Below the pieces are notes generated by a model that did no database searches, was not told where the DNA came from, and worked only from the letters and a program-made list of their open reading frames with translations. Positions 8,775 to 16,730 of a DNA stretch of 54,132 bases are shown here, piece after piece. The DNA comes from Nostoc sp. LPT (lineage in GTDB: Bacteria; Cyanobacteriota; Cyanobacteriia; Cyanobacteriales; Nostocaceae). The translations under genes and the position numbers were made by a program. Within the stretch, counting starts at the first letter, position 1. Each line of letters begins with the position of its first letter. Location of the stretch: positions 1 through 54,132 of the forward strand of contig NZ_JABXKF010000160.1 in NCBI RefSeq assembly GCF_017115165.1, written 5' to 3'.

Positions 8775-10277
8775 TTAAGCTTGTACGTTAAGTTTTTGCT
8801 GTAAAGCGTCGCGTGCGTGTTCTCGGTCGTCAAAATGGATTTTTTCGGTGCCGAGAATTTGGTAGTCTTCGTGACCTTTACCAGCAAGCAATACTCCATC
8901 ACCGGGTTGTGCTTGTAAAATAGCGGTACGAATTGCGATCGCCCGATCGCAAATTACTGTTGGCTGCACTGTGTCAGCTATTCCCGCCAAAATATCTTGC
9001 AAAATCCTTTCTGGATCTTCAGTCCGGGGATTATCTGATGTCACCACTGCCACATCAGCTAACTGGGCGGCAATTTTACCCATTTTTGGGCGCTTAGTGC
9101 GATCGCGATCGCCTCCACAACCAAATACACAAATTACTTTGCCAGGTATAAACGGACGCGCAGCTTTCAATAAATTTTCCAAGCTATCGGGCGTGTGGGC
9201 ATAATCCACAATCACGCTAATATCTTGCTCAGTACTAATCTGTACCCGTTCCATCCGTCCGGGAACTCCGGGAAACTCAGGTATCACAGATGCCACTAAC
9301 TGCAAATCTAGCCCTAAGTGCAAAACTGCTGCTACGGCTGCTAAAAGATTTTCTAAATTATATTGTCCGACTAGGGGCGATCGAAAAGCCACGTCACCTT
9401 TAGGTGTATGTAATGTCCCACTAACACCATTTGGCTGGTAACTTAAATCGCTCATCCAGAAATCAGCGCTGTTGTCATTGACGCTGTAACTCCAAACCCG
9501 TTGGGAATCCAACGACGCAATTAACCGCTTCCCGTAAGAATCATCAGCATTAATTATTGCCCGTCCCTTGAGATAATTAGGACTAAACAATAACGCTTTG
9601 GCAGCAAAGTAATCTTCCATATCGCTGTGATAGTCGAGATGGTCTTGAGTAAGATTACTAAATACCGCCACCTCAAATTCACAACCCAACACTCTACCTT
9701 GGGACAAAGCGTGAGAACTGACTTCCATTACCCCGAACTCACTCCCAGCATTTACAGCCTCTGCTAGCTGCTGTTGCAGTTCCACTGCAAAAGGGGTAGT
9801 GTGGGCAGCAGTTTGCTCAAAACCTGCCCAACGAGTGTAGAGAGTTCCCATCAAAGCTGTAGCTAAATTAGCTTGCCCTAGCAGAAATTCAATTAAATGA
9901 GTAGTTGTAGTTTTGCCATTTGTACCAGTTACGCCTACCAACTTGAGTTTTCGCCCTGGATAACCATAAAAAGCACTAGCTATCTGGGCACAAGCTTGAG
10001 TTATGTTACTTGCACTAATGACCACAGCCTGATTTGTGGGAGGATTTTTTTGTGCAGCTTCGGGAGAAACGATCGCAGCTACCGCCCCCGATGCGATCGC
10101 ACTTTGCCAAAATTCCCCACCATCAACCCGCGTTCCTGGCATTCCAATAAACAAATCTCCCACACGACAAGCATGGGAATTCGTCTTTAAACCCCTAATT
10201 TCCACATCTTCCAAAGTTGGATAACTAGGCAATTGCTCAACACTGTCTACCGCTGTTAGTAATTCCCGCAATTTCAT
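8775..10277 (-). CDS. murE: UDP-MurNAc-tripeptide synthetase (meso-DAP adding)
   Basis: MurE ligates meso-diaminopimelate to UDP-MurNAc-L-Ala-D-Glu in cytoplasmic peptidoglycan synthesis. The 500-residue protein has the Mur ligase N-terminal domain (DSR-like loop as LKTNSHACRVGDLF), the ATP loop GVTGTNGKTTTTHL near 115-128, the central domain and the C-terminal domain with DNPRTEDP, the DNPR motif diagnostic for the meso-DAP enzyme. It lies 53 bp downstream of a thioredoxin-fold gene on the same strand. Confidence 0.96.
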   Translation of the reverse strand: MKLRELLTAVDSVEQLPSYPTLEDVEIRGLKTNSHACRVGDLFIGMPGTRVDGGEFWQSAIASGAVAAIVSPEAAQKNPPTNQAVVISASNITQACAQIASAFYGYPGRKLKLVGVTGTNGKTTTTHLIEFLLGQANLATALMGTLYTRWAGFEQTAAHTTPFAVELQQQLAEAVNAGSEFGVMEVSSHALSQGRVLGCEFEVAVFSNLTQDHLDYHSDMEDYFAAKALLFSPNYLKGRAIINADDSYGKRLIASLDSQRVWSYSVNDNSADFWMSDLSYQPNGVSGTLHTPKGDVAFRSPLVGQYNLENLLAAVAAVLHLGLDLQLVASVIPEFPGVPGRMERVQISTEQDISVIVDYAHTPDSLENLLKAARPFIPGKVICVFGCGGDRDRTKRPKMGKIAAQLADVAVVTSDNPRTEDPERILQDILAGIADTVQPTVICDRAIAIRTAILQAQPGDGVLLAGKGHEDYQILGTEKIHFDDREHARDALQQKLNVQA

Positions 10278-10330
10278 TTTGTGAACCTCGTCACATTCTC
10301 GATCTTGCGCTTATTCTGCATTATTTTTTT

Positions 10331-10612
10331 CTAATTGGCTAAATATTTACGCAACATTTGCTCCAACTGTTGCACACTAGCACGAGGAGAAGGACGCGGC
10401 AATGGTTTCTCACTTCCCTCTTTTTCCTCTGTGCCTCTGTGGTTCGATAAATAAAGTACCGGCACTTCATACTCATACGCAGCAAACCAATCTTCACGAG
10501 TCGTAATATCCCTAATTTCCAACTCGAAACTGAGATTTTGGATTTGTTCTAGCTTTTCTTGCAAGCCTTCACATAAATGACAGCCGGGTTTACTGTATAA
10601 GATTAATCGCAT
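10331..10612 (-). CDS. Glutaredoxin-like thioredoxin-fold protein (DUF836 type)
   Basis: The 93-residue protein has a short thioredoxin fold with the redox motif CHLC near residues 11-14 (SKPGCHLCEGL) and the cis-Pro segment YEVPVLYL near 50. The extension after it is charged and Pro/Ser rich. Members of this family resemble glutaredoxins; physiological partners are unknown. It is probably co-transcribed with murE downstream. Confidence 0.8.
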   Translation of the reverse strand: MRLILYSKPGCHLCEGLQEKLEQIQNLSFELEIRDITTREDWFAAYEYEVPVLYLSNHRGTEEKEGSEKPLPRPSPRASVQQLEQMLRKYLAN

Positions 10613-10628
10613 TTGTTAATTAATTACC

Positions 10629-10700
10629 ATGAACACTATTTTACATATCACCAAAAGCGAACAATGGGAACAAGCAAAAATCCTCGGAACTTATCCTTAA
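10629..10700 (+). pseudogene. N-terminal fragment of a DUF952-type protein
   Basis: The 23 codons from ATG at 10629 read MNTILHITKSEQWEQAKILG then TYP and a stop. This matches the start of the DUF952 family, which normally runs to about 110 residues. The stop and loss of the downstream family motif (FIHCS) indicate a truncated relic. The rest of the gap up to 10855 has no recognisable gene. Confidence 0.55.
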
Positions 10701-10855
10701 ATATAATTATCGTTGCGAGAGGGTGATTGCGCTCTTTCTGCTCAAGCTTGTGCAATTACGGTATGGTTATCAAAACCGAATCCTTACTATTGGCGCTCAA
10801 CTAGCATAGTTGTCACCAGGGCAAATCGATTATTTATTTAGGTAGTAAATTTAGC

Positions 10856-11473
10856 GTGCAAAAATCTCCATATCAAATCAGGTCTAACTTAGTAAGATTA
10901 ATTCAAGATTCTCAAGATACTTATCCAAATTTGGCATCAAGGCTAAGGGAAATCAGTAGATGGATTGCTGATAAAAAGTCTGGACAACTGGTATCTAAAA
11001 AACACGTAATGCTTCTTTTGGAAGAGTTGATAGAAGATGCAACATTTTGGTTAGAACTACAATTAATACCTAAAGAGGACAAGGATGCTGAACTTTCCTC
11101 ACTGACACCAATAGAGATGTATTGGTACGAATATTTATTCCCCCTTTGGATTAATGAGAGAGATCCAAAAAAAGAAACCTGGAAAAAAGAATTAATGGCT
11201 GGTAAATTCCAAGCAAACGATACTTCTTTAGTTGAGAAGATATGCCAAGTAATAGAGTTTCTTGGAGGTGATACATTTCATTTTTATATTGCGGATTTAT
11301 CAATGGCAACAGATTTATTCCCTTCTGGACTAACCAATTTACCTCTTTCTGTTCAAATAACTACTATTCAAAATACACTTTCTCAACCAAAGCAGCAAAA
11401 ATGGTTAGATACTTTACAATATTGGGGAATTGATCGGGGTTTGTTTGTAAGTTACAACCACCTGCTTGTTTAA
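10856..11473 (+). CDS. Hypothetical protein, 205 aa, unrecognised
   Basis: I do not recognise this protein. It is mostly helical and soluble-looking, with no signal peptide or membrane span. It has an N-terminal basic helical segment, an acidic middle (LLLEELIEDATFWLELQ) and an aromatic-rich stretch TPIEMYWYEYLFPLWINE near residues 83-100. The start codon is GTG at 10856; no good ribosome binding site is visible. It precedes the AtzG-like gene by 45 bp. Confidence 0.6.
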   Translation: MQKSPYQIRSNLVRLIQDSQDTYPNLASRLREISRWIADKKSGQLVSKKHVMLLLEELIEDATFWLELQLIPKEDKDAELSSLTPIEMYWYEYLFPLWINERDPKKETWKKELMAGKFQANDTSLVEKICQVIEFLGGDTFHFYIADLSMATDLFPSGLTNLPLSVQITTIQNTLSQPKQQKWLDTLQYWGIDRGLFVSYNHLLV

Positions 11474-11518
11474 GTGATCAGAGAATATACTGAATGCAGA
11501 GGGGACGGAGGAGGAGAG

Positions 11519-11707
11519 ATGAGAACAGAAGAGTTTAATGTGGGTGAGTATGTTGATCAAATGGCGTTGTTGTTGGATTTGCAGCTAAGAGATGAGTATC
11601 GTGATGGTGTGGTGGCAAATTTTGAGAGAATTAGTGCGATCGCTAATCTTGTAAATTCTTTCCCTTTACCAGAGGAAATTGAAGTTGCAACAGTTTTTGA
11701 ACCATAA
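11519..11707 (+). CDS. AtzG-like (DUF4089) small protein, orphan
   Basis: The 62-residue product from the ATG at 11519 reads VGEYVDQMALLLDLQL then YRDGVVANFERISAIANLV and ends PLPEEIEVATVFEP. This is the DUF4089/AtzG pattern. In known cases AtzG is a small partner that stabilises the amidase AtzE in a transamidosome-like complex. Here the next gene is hpt and no amidase is nearby, so the partner, if any, is elsewhere. An upstream in-frame GTG (11474) is possible, but the ATG has a strong ggaggagag ribosome binding site. Confidence 0.75.
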   Translation: MRTEEFNVGEYVDQMALLLDLQLRDEYRDGVVANFERISAIANLVNSFPLPEEIEVATVFEP

Positions 11708-11898
11708 TCAATCGCTTCAAAAATAGCTATATTGATGTTTAAATATTTTTACTGAGTTTGAAATATAACTATAAATTCCGTAGTCCAAGCTTGGGAGAGA
11801 GATTTAGAGTGAGGGCTTTTGATTCATGAAAGAAGTCTAATGACCAAATTCTGTGACAATGATTAACAATCAACCAGAATACTGTATTTAAGCTACTC

Positions 11899-12888
11899 AT
11901 GAGCCAAAGTTCTCAAAACAGACCTTTACCAGGCAAACCTGTTCAATCATATTTCCAGTGGTTATACGCTTTTTGGAAATTCTCTCGCCCTCACACGATT
12001 ATCGGTACAAGTCTAAGTGTTTTGGGTTTATATTTAATTGCCATTGCCATAAGTAGAGACGCGATTAATCATATCTCTACAGACGCGATGAATCGTGTCT
12101 CCACGTATTCCTTACTCCCTGTCTTCGGTGCATGGATTGGTTGTCTATGTGGCAATGTCTACATTGTGGGGCTGAATCAATTAGAAGATGTGGAAATTGA
12201 CAAGATTAATAAGCCTCATTTACCCTTAGCGTCTGGTGAGTTTTCTCAACAAACTGGGCAATTAATTGTCGCTTTAACTGGGATTTTGGCGCTGGTTGTG
12301 GCGTGGCTAACTGGCCCGTTTTTATTGGGTATGGTAGCAATTAGTTTGGCCATTGGTACTGCTTATTCTTTACCGCCAATTCGCTTAAAACAGTTTCCCG
12401 TTTGGGCGGCGCTGTGTATTTTTTCGGTGCGCGGTACGATTGTTAACTTAGGGCTATATCTGCATTACAGTTGGGCGTTGCAACAAAGCCAAACAATTCC
12501 GCCCGTGGTGTGGGTGTTGACATTATTTATTTTGGTGTTTACCTTTGCAATCGCTATCTTTAAAGATATCCCCGATATGGAAGGCGATCGCCTCTACAAT
12601 ATTACTACTTTCACGATCAAACTTGGGCCCCAAGCTGTGTTCAATCTGTCTCTTTGGGTAATAACAACCTGTTATTTGGGAATAATTCTGGTTGGGGTGC
12701 TACACGTCGCCTCAGTTAACGCCATATTCCTGGTAATTGCTCATTTGGGGCTGTTGGCTTGGCTGTGGTTGCGGAGTTTGACGGTAGACTTACAAGATAA
12801 AAGTGCGATCGCTCAATTCTACCAATTTATCTGGAAACTCTTTTTTATAGAATATCTGATTTTTCCTATCGCTTGCCTTTTGGCTTAG
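11899..12888 (+). CDS. hpt: Homogentisate phytyltransferase (UbiA family), tocopherol synthesis
   Basis: HPT prenylates homogentisate with phytyl diphosphate in the membrane, the committed step of tocopherol synthesis. The 329-residue protein is a polytopic UbiA prenyltransferase with two Asp-rich motifs: NQLEDVEIDKINKP near 94-107 and KDIPDMEGDRLYN near 220-232. Length and motifs fit the cyanobacterial enzyme. Residues of about 52-67 (SRDAINHISTDAMNRV) are an in-frame insertion encoded by palindromic repeat DNA, placed in the loop after the first membrane span. A TPR gene follows after 3 bp. Confidence 0.92.
   Translation: MSQSSQNRPLPGKPVQSYFQWLYAFWKFSRPHTIIGTSLSVLGLYLIAIAISRDAINHISTDAMNRVSTYSLLPVFGAWIGCLCGNVYIVGLNQLEDVEIDKINKPHLPLASGEFSQQTGQLIVALTGILALVVAWLTGPFLLGMVAISLAIGTAYSLPPIRLKQFPVWAALCIFSVRGTIVNLGLYLHYSWALQQSQTIPPVVWVLTLFILVFTFAIAIFKDIPDMEGDRLYNITTFTIKLGPQAVFNLSLWVITTCYLGIILVGVLHVASVNAIFLVIAHLGLLAWLWLRSLTVDLQDKSAIAQFYQFIWKLFFIEYLIFPIACLLA
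12053..12100. repeat. Two palindromic repeats inserted in frame inside hpt
   Basis: Positions 12053-12080 (starting gtagagacgcgattaatc) and 12081-12100 (agacgcgatgaatcgtgtct) are adjacent imperfect palindromes. They resemble the dispersed agacgcgat...cgcgtct repeats of heterocystous cyanobacteria. Together they add 48 bp (16 codons) without breaking the frame. Confidence 0.75.
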
Positions 12889-12891
12889 ACA

Positions 12892-13365
12892 ATGCTAGAA
12901 ACCTTTCCCACTAGTTCGATTATCGCTGCTGTTGTAGTTGTTCTGAGTCTGTCAATCCTTGGCTATTTCGCTTGGAAAACTTTGATCACCTCAGACTTGT
13001 TTCAAAAAGGCATCAATCTTGCCCAAGCAAAAGATTACCAAGGTGCAGAAGCAGCCTTTCGCAAAGTGATTTCCATCAACTCTACAAATGATGTAGTGCG
13101 CTTGTTTTTGGGAGATGTTTTAAACCAGCAAGGACAAGTAGAGGAAGCAACAGAATTATTTCGGGAAGTGATTCGCCGCAGTCCGAAAAATCCTGATGCT
13201 TACTTGCGTCTGGCGAATATCCTCATGCAGCAAGAGCAAGAAGAAGAAGCTAAAAATAACCTGCTACAAGCTAAAGATTTATTACAAAAACAGCGCCAAC
13301 CTGAAAAAGCTCAAAAAATCACTAAACTGTTAGATAAAATGAGTGCTAAGTCAAGCGAATCTTAA
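12892..13365 (+). CDS. Membrane-anchored TPR protein
   Basis: The 157-residue protein starts with a single membrane span (SSIIAAVVVVLSLSILGYFA) and has at least two tetratricopeptide repeats (DYQGAEAAFRKVISINS and QVEEATELFREVIRRSPKN), then a third degenerate one and a charged coil. TPRs mediate protein-protein contacts. It starts 3 bp after hpt and shares its terminator, so it is probably an operon partner, although a role in tocopherol synthesis is only inference. Confidence 0.85.
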   Translation: MLETFPTSSIIAAVVVVLSLSILGYFAWKTLITSDLFQKGINLAQAKDYQGAEAAFRKVISINSTNDVVRLFLGDVLNQQGQVEEATELFREVIRRSPKNPDAYLRLANILMQQEQEEEAKNNLLQAKDLLQKQRQPEKAQKITKLLDKMSAKSSES

Positions 13366-13419
13366 CTTTAATGAGAATTGCAGAGATTAAATTTTCCTGT
13401 TGTGTCTCCTAATTTTTTG

Positions 13420-13455
13420 CCATTCTCATCATAATGATGGGAATGGTTTTTATTT
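13420..13455 (+). terminator. Rho-independent terminator after hpt-TPR
   Basis: A near-perfect stem, ccattctcatcat / atgatgggaatgg around a single A, is followed by tttttattt. It lies 55 bp after the TPR stop codon. The remainder of 13366-13783 contains no gene that I can support. Confidence 0.75.
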
Positions 13456-13783
13456 GGTAACTTACTAGTGCACACTAGAATTATGTCCGTAATTTCCGCA
13501 AGTTTGACCACTCTATTCATAGCCATTAAAATTGTAATCGGATGCGCGACAAGCTCCATAGCCACAATTAATTGATTTAGGCTTAATAAGAGAAAATCTT
13601 GGGAATTTTAAATGATTTATTTTTGTAAAACAGCGATGATACTAACAGCCTTTTTGTTTTGTCAAGACATATTGTAGTCTCCTTAAGGAGTACAGAAATT
13701 AGACACACTGTATCAGTAATATTTTGGTACTAGAATAATATTAAGCAAAACAGAGATTTTATAGATTAAACAATCAAGTATTT

Positions 13784-15937
13784 ATGTCAAATATAATATC
13801 AGAATTTTGGACTAACTTTTTGACATCAGAATCATTTATTCCACATGGACATTGCTATCTATGGCAAACGAATTTAGTTTGGTTACACATATTATCTGAC
13901 GCATTCATTGCACTAGCTTATTACTCAATTCCAGCTACACTCTTCTACTTTGTTCGCAAGCGACAAGATTTGCCTTTTGATTGGATTTTTTTGCTGTTTA
14001 GTGGATTTATCGTAGCTTGCGGCACCACTCATTTAATGGAGATTTGGACACTTTGGCATCCAATCTATTGGATATCGGGATTTCTCAAAGGAGTAACTGC
14101 AACAATATCTGTAATTACAGCAGTAGAGCTTATACCTTTAGTTCCACAAGCACTGGCACTTCCTAGCTCTACTCAATTAGAACAAGCAAATCAACAACTT
14201 CAAACACAAATATCCGAACGTTTATGGATAGAGGAGGAACTGCGAAAATACCAGAATCATCTCGAAGAAATGGTTGCTGTTCGCACCAATGAAATTACTA
14301 AGACTAACGAACAATTACAACAAGAAATTCTTGAACGCCAACGCATCTTAGAAATTCTCCGACAAAGCGAAGAACGCTACCGTTACTTGGCTGAGGCAAT
14401 TCCTCAACTTGTCTGGACAACTAAACCTAACGGTGAATGTGATTTTTTTAATCAAAATTGGTGTGAATATACCGGGCTAACATTAGAGCAATCTTTGGGT
14501 TCTGGTTGGTTAGCTGCATTGCATCCAGATGATCTTCAAAGAGCTGATAAAGTATGGTCTGATGCTGTAAAAAATAGCACTATATATAACAATGAATATC
14601 GCTTTAAACGAGCTGTTGATGGCTCCTATCGTTGGCAGCTAGCGCGAGGTTTACCACTCAAAGATGAGCAAGGTTTTGTAGTCAAGTGGTTTGGAACCTG
14701 TACAGATATCCACGAACAAAAACAAATACTTGAAGAACGAGCGCACCTGCTGGAATTAGAACAAGTAGCACGAGCAAAAGCAGAAACAGCCAATCGAATT
14801 AAAGATGAATTTTTAGCTGTCCTCTCGCACGAACTACGCACTCCACTGAATGCAATTCTCGGCTGGTCAAAGTTGTTGCAAACCCGCAGGTTAGACGAAA
14901 CAAAGACATCTGAAGCACTAGCCACAATTGAGCGAAATGCTACCTTACAGGTTCAACTCATTGAGGACTTACTGGATATTTCCAGAATCTTACAAGGCAA
15001 ACTGACACTGAATATTACGAAGATTAATCTTAAGTCTACGGTATTGTCGGCACTACAGACAATGCAATTAGCAGCAGAAACAAAATTGATTGAGGTGAAT
15101 ACAGTATTTGAACCGGGTGTAAGGCAAATCATGGGCGACTCGACTCGTTTGCAGCAAGTCGTCTGGAATCTCCTTTCTAACGCAATCAAATTTACACCCA
15201 GGGAAGGAAAGGTAGAAGTGCGACTCCAGGAAACTGATGGCTATGCTCAAATAATCGTTAGCGATACGGGTAAGGGAATTAACGCTGACTTTTTGCCATT
15301 CGTGTTTGATTACTTTCGCCAAGCAGATAGTACCTCTACGAGAAATTTTGGTGGATTAGGATTGGGATTAGCAATTGTGCGTAATATCATCGAAATGCAT
15401 GGCGGCATCGTCAAAGCAGATAGCCACGGTGAGGGTCAAGGGGCAATATTTACTGTTAGCTTACCGCTTCTGGCAGATGAAAGTCCAAGGCTAACGGATG
15501 AACAAAACTACCCTGCACTTTTAGCTACTAACTCCTTACCTCTGAATGGCATCCGGGTTTTAGTTGTCGATGATGATACTGATTCGCGAGATTTTGTTGC
15601 TTTTGTATTAGAACAAGATGGGGCTTTTGTAATGGCGGTATCTTCTGCTGATGAAGCATTACAAACCTTAGCAGAGGTAAAGCCAGATGTGTTGGTCAGC
15701 GATATTAGTATGCCCGATATGGATGGCTATATGTTAATACATGAAGTGAGAACTCGAACACCAGAACAAGGTGGACAAATTCCAGCAATTGCCTTGACTG
15801 CCTTTGCGAGAAACGATGACTACGAAAAAGCTCTAAAAGCTGGGTTTCAGATGCATTTATCCAAACCTCTTAACCCAGAAAAATTAATTGCAGCCACTGT
15901 TAAACTTATAGAAACAAAAGTGTCAGCAATTACCTAA
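13784..15937 (+). CDS. Ethylene-receptor-type hybrid histidine kinase
   Basis: The 717-residue protein begins with a three-span domain matching the ethylene-binding domain of plant ETR1 and cyanobacterial Etr1: SDAFIALAYYSIP and FIVACGTTHLMEIW. Asp39, Pro50, Cys79 and His83 keep the spacing of ETR1 Asp25, Pro36, Cys65 and His69, where Cys and His bind copper. Next come a coiled coil (about 140-195), a PAS/PAC domain (about 195-320), HisKA with SHELRTPLNAI (about 353), a HATPase domain with GLGLGLAI, and a receiver domain with VVDDDTDS and phospho-acceptor VSDISMPDMDG. All catalytic motifs look intact. It stands alone. Confidence 0.93.
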   Translation: MSNIISEFWTNFLTSESFIPHGHCYLWQTNLVWLHILSDAFIALAYYSIPATLFYFVRKRQDLPFDWIFLLFSGFIVACGTTHLMEIWTLWHPIYWISGFLKGVTATISVITAVELIPLVPQALALPSSTQLEQANQQLQTQISERLWIEEELRKYQNHLEEMVAVRTNEITKTNEQLQQEILERQRILEILRQSEERYRYLAEAIPQLVWTTKPNGECDFFNQNWCEYTGLTLEQSLGSGWLAALHPDDLQRADKVWSDAVKNSTIYNNEYRFKRAVDGSYRWQLARGLPLKDEQGFVVKWFGTCTDIHEQKQILEERAHLLELEQVARAKAETANRIKDEFLAVLSHELRTPLNAILGWSKLLQTRRLDETKTSEALATIERNATLQVQLIEDLLDISRILQGKLTLNITKINLKSTVLSALQTMQLAAETKLIEVNTVFEPGVRQIMGDSTRLQQVVWNLLSNAIKFTPREGKVEVRLQETDGYAQIIVSDTGKGINADFLPFVFDYFRQADSTSTRNFGGLGLGLAIVRNIIEMHGGIVKADSHGEGQGAIFTVSLPLLADESPRLTDEQNYPALLATNSLPLNGIRVLVVDDDTDSRDFVAFVLEQDGAFVMAVSSADEALQTLAEVKPDVLVSDISMPDMDGYMLIHEVRTRTPEQGGQIPAIALTAFARNDDYEKALKAGFQMHLSKPLNPEKLIAATVKLIETKVSAIT

Positions 15938-16422
15938 AAACGACTTTTTACTTTTAATAAAGCACCATCTATTAGACTTCTTATCTGAATCAATGAGCTT
16001 TCACCCTAAATCCCTCTCCAAGGTTGGGAGAAGGACTTGGAAATTGTCTCTTGTGTACAAATAGACATTTTTATCCTACATTCCGCACCCGGAAGTGTCA
16101 CAAGCGGTAATTACTGAAATAAAAAAGTTAAACAAGAATAAAATCAGACATATATAGCCAAAAAAGACACATGATAAACTATGAATGTTTAATTCTCCCA
16201 GTCAAACCTGTTATCAAGAAGGAACAATAAGAATAGGAAGGATGTGAAATTGGGTTTGATAACTAAATGACTATGCAAAATGTCTAACGAGTGAAGTTTA
16301 ACTGATAATTGGTTCTTTTAACCTAAAATTAGAACATCTGAACTGAGAGCTACCAATTAAATAGAATAGCTCAAGGATGGGAAATGCATCAACTAGCTTA
16401 CAAATATAATAAGTAAAAATAG
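15938..16422. other. Intergenic region, no intact gene
   Basis: It contains a dispersed repeat (ccctaaatccctctccaaggttggg) near 16005, the left 27-bp inverted repeat (16075-16101), and AT-rich sequence leading into a transposase relic. No coding region is supported. Confidence 0.6.
16075..16101. repeat. Left 27-bp imperfect inverted repeat flanking the NACHT island
   Basis: Starts cctacattccgcaccc and ends gtgtcac. It matches the reverse complement of 21432-21458 at 22 of 27 positions. The pair brackets a 5.4-kb segment with the transposase relic, NACHT gene and response-regulator gene. Confidence 0.6.
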
Positions 16423-16650
16423 TTAGGTAACAAAGTGATAGTAATGAAGGCAATTTTCTGGGAGTAAATTCAATATGAAATTTCGATTATCATTCCAATT
16501 AGAAACTTGCTGTTGTTGATTAAATGTGACTAAATGAATCGATTGAAAACATTGAAATAACCACCTTAATGAGGGACGGTCAGTTGATTTACCAAGTTTA
16601 TTTTTAATTTTTAATTTGGATTCAGATAACGCTGCTCGTATTTGTCTTGC
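16423..16650 (-). pseudogene. C-terminal remnant of an IS1634/IS4-type transposase
   Basis: The reverse strand reads open for 75 codons to a natural stop, with RPSLRWLFQCFQSIHLVTF followed by a QVSNW segment and a final LHYYHFVT. This is the C-terminal pattern of cyanobacterial IS1634-type (DUF4277) transposases. Upstream, an in-frame stop (16651-16653) breaks the frame and I see no N-terminal or catalytic domain, so it is a relic. The family call rests on motif memory, not on a search. Confidence 0.6.
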
Positions 16651-16730
16651 TTATTGGACTTCCGAATTGGCGGCGTGGTCTTCATGATTGCTCTGGGCTA
16701 CTGTCCCGTTTATGCACTGTACATTGATTG

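Noticed and set aside
8418..8902. Frames of 68-100 codons in the gap between the sensor kinase and murE
   Set aside because: They cross a MITE-like element and heptad repeats or are antisense to murE; translations are not protein-like.
13368..13565. 65-codon frame on the reverse strand after the TPR gene
   Set aside because: It runs through the terminator hairpin and has no ribosome binding site; no recognisable motif.
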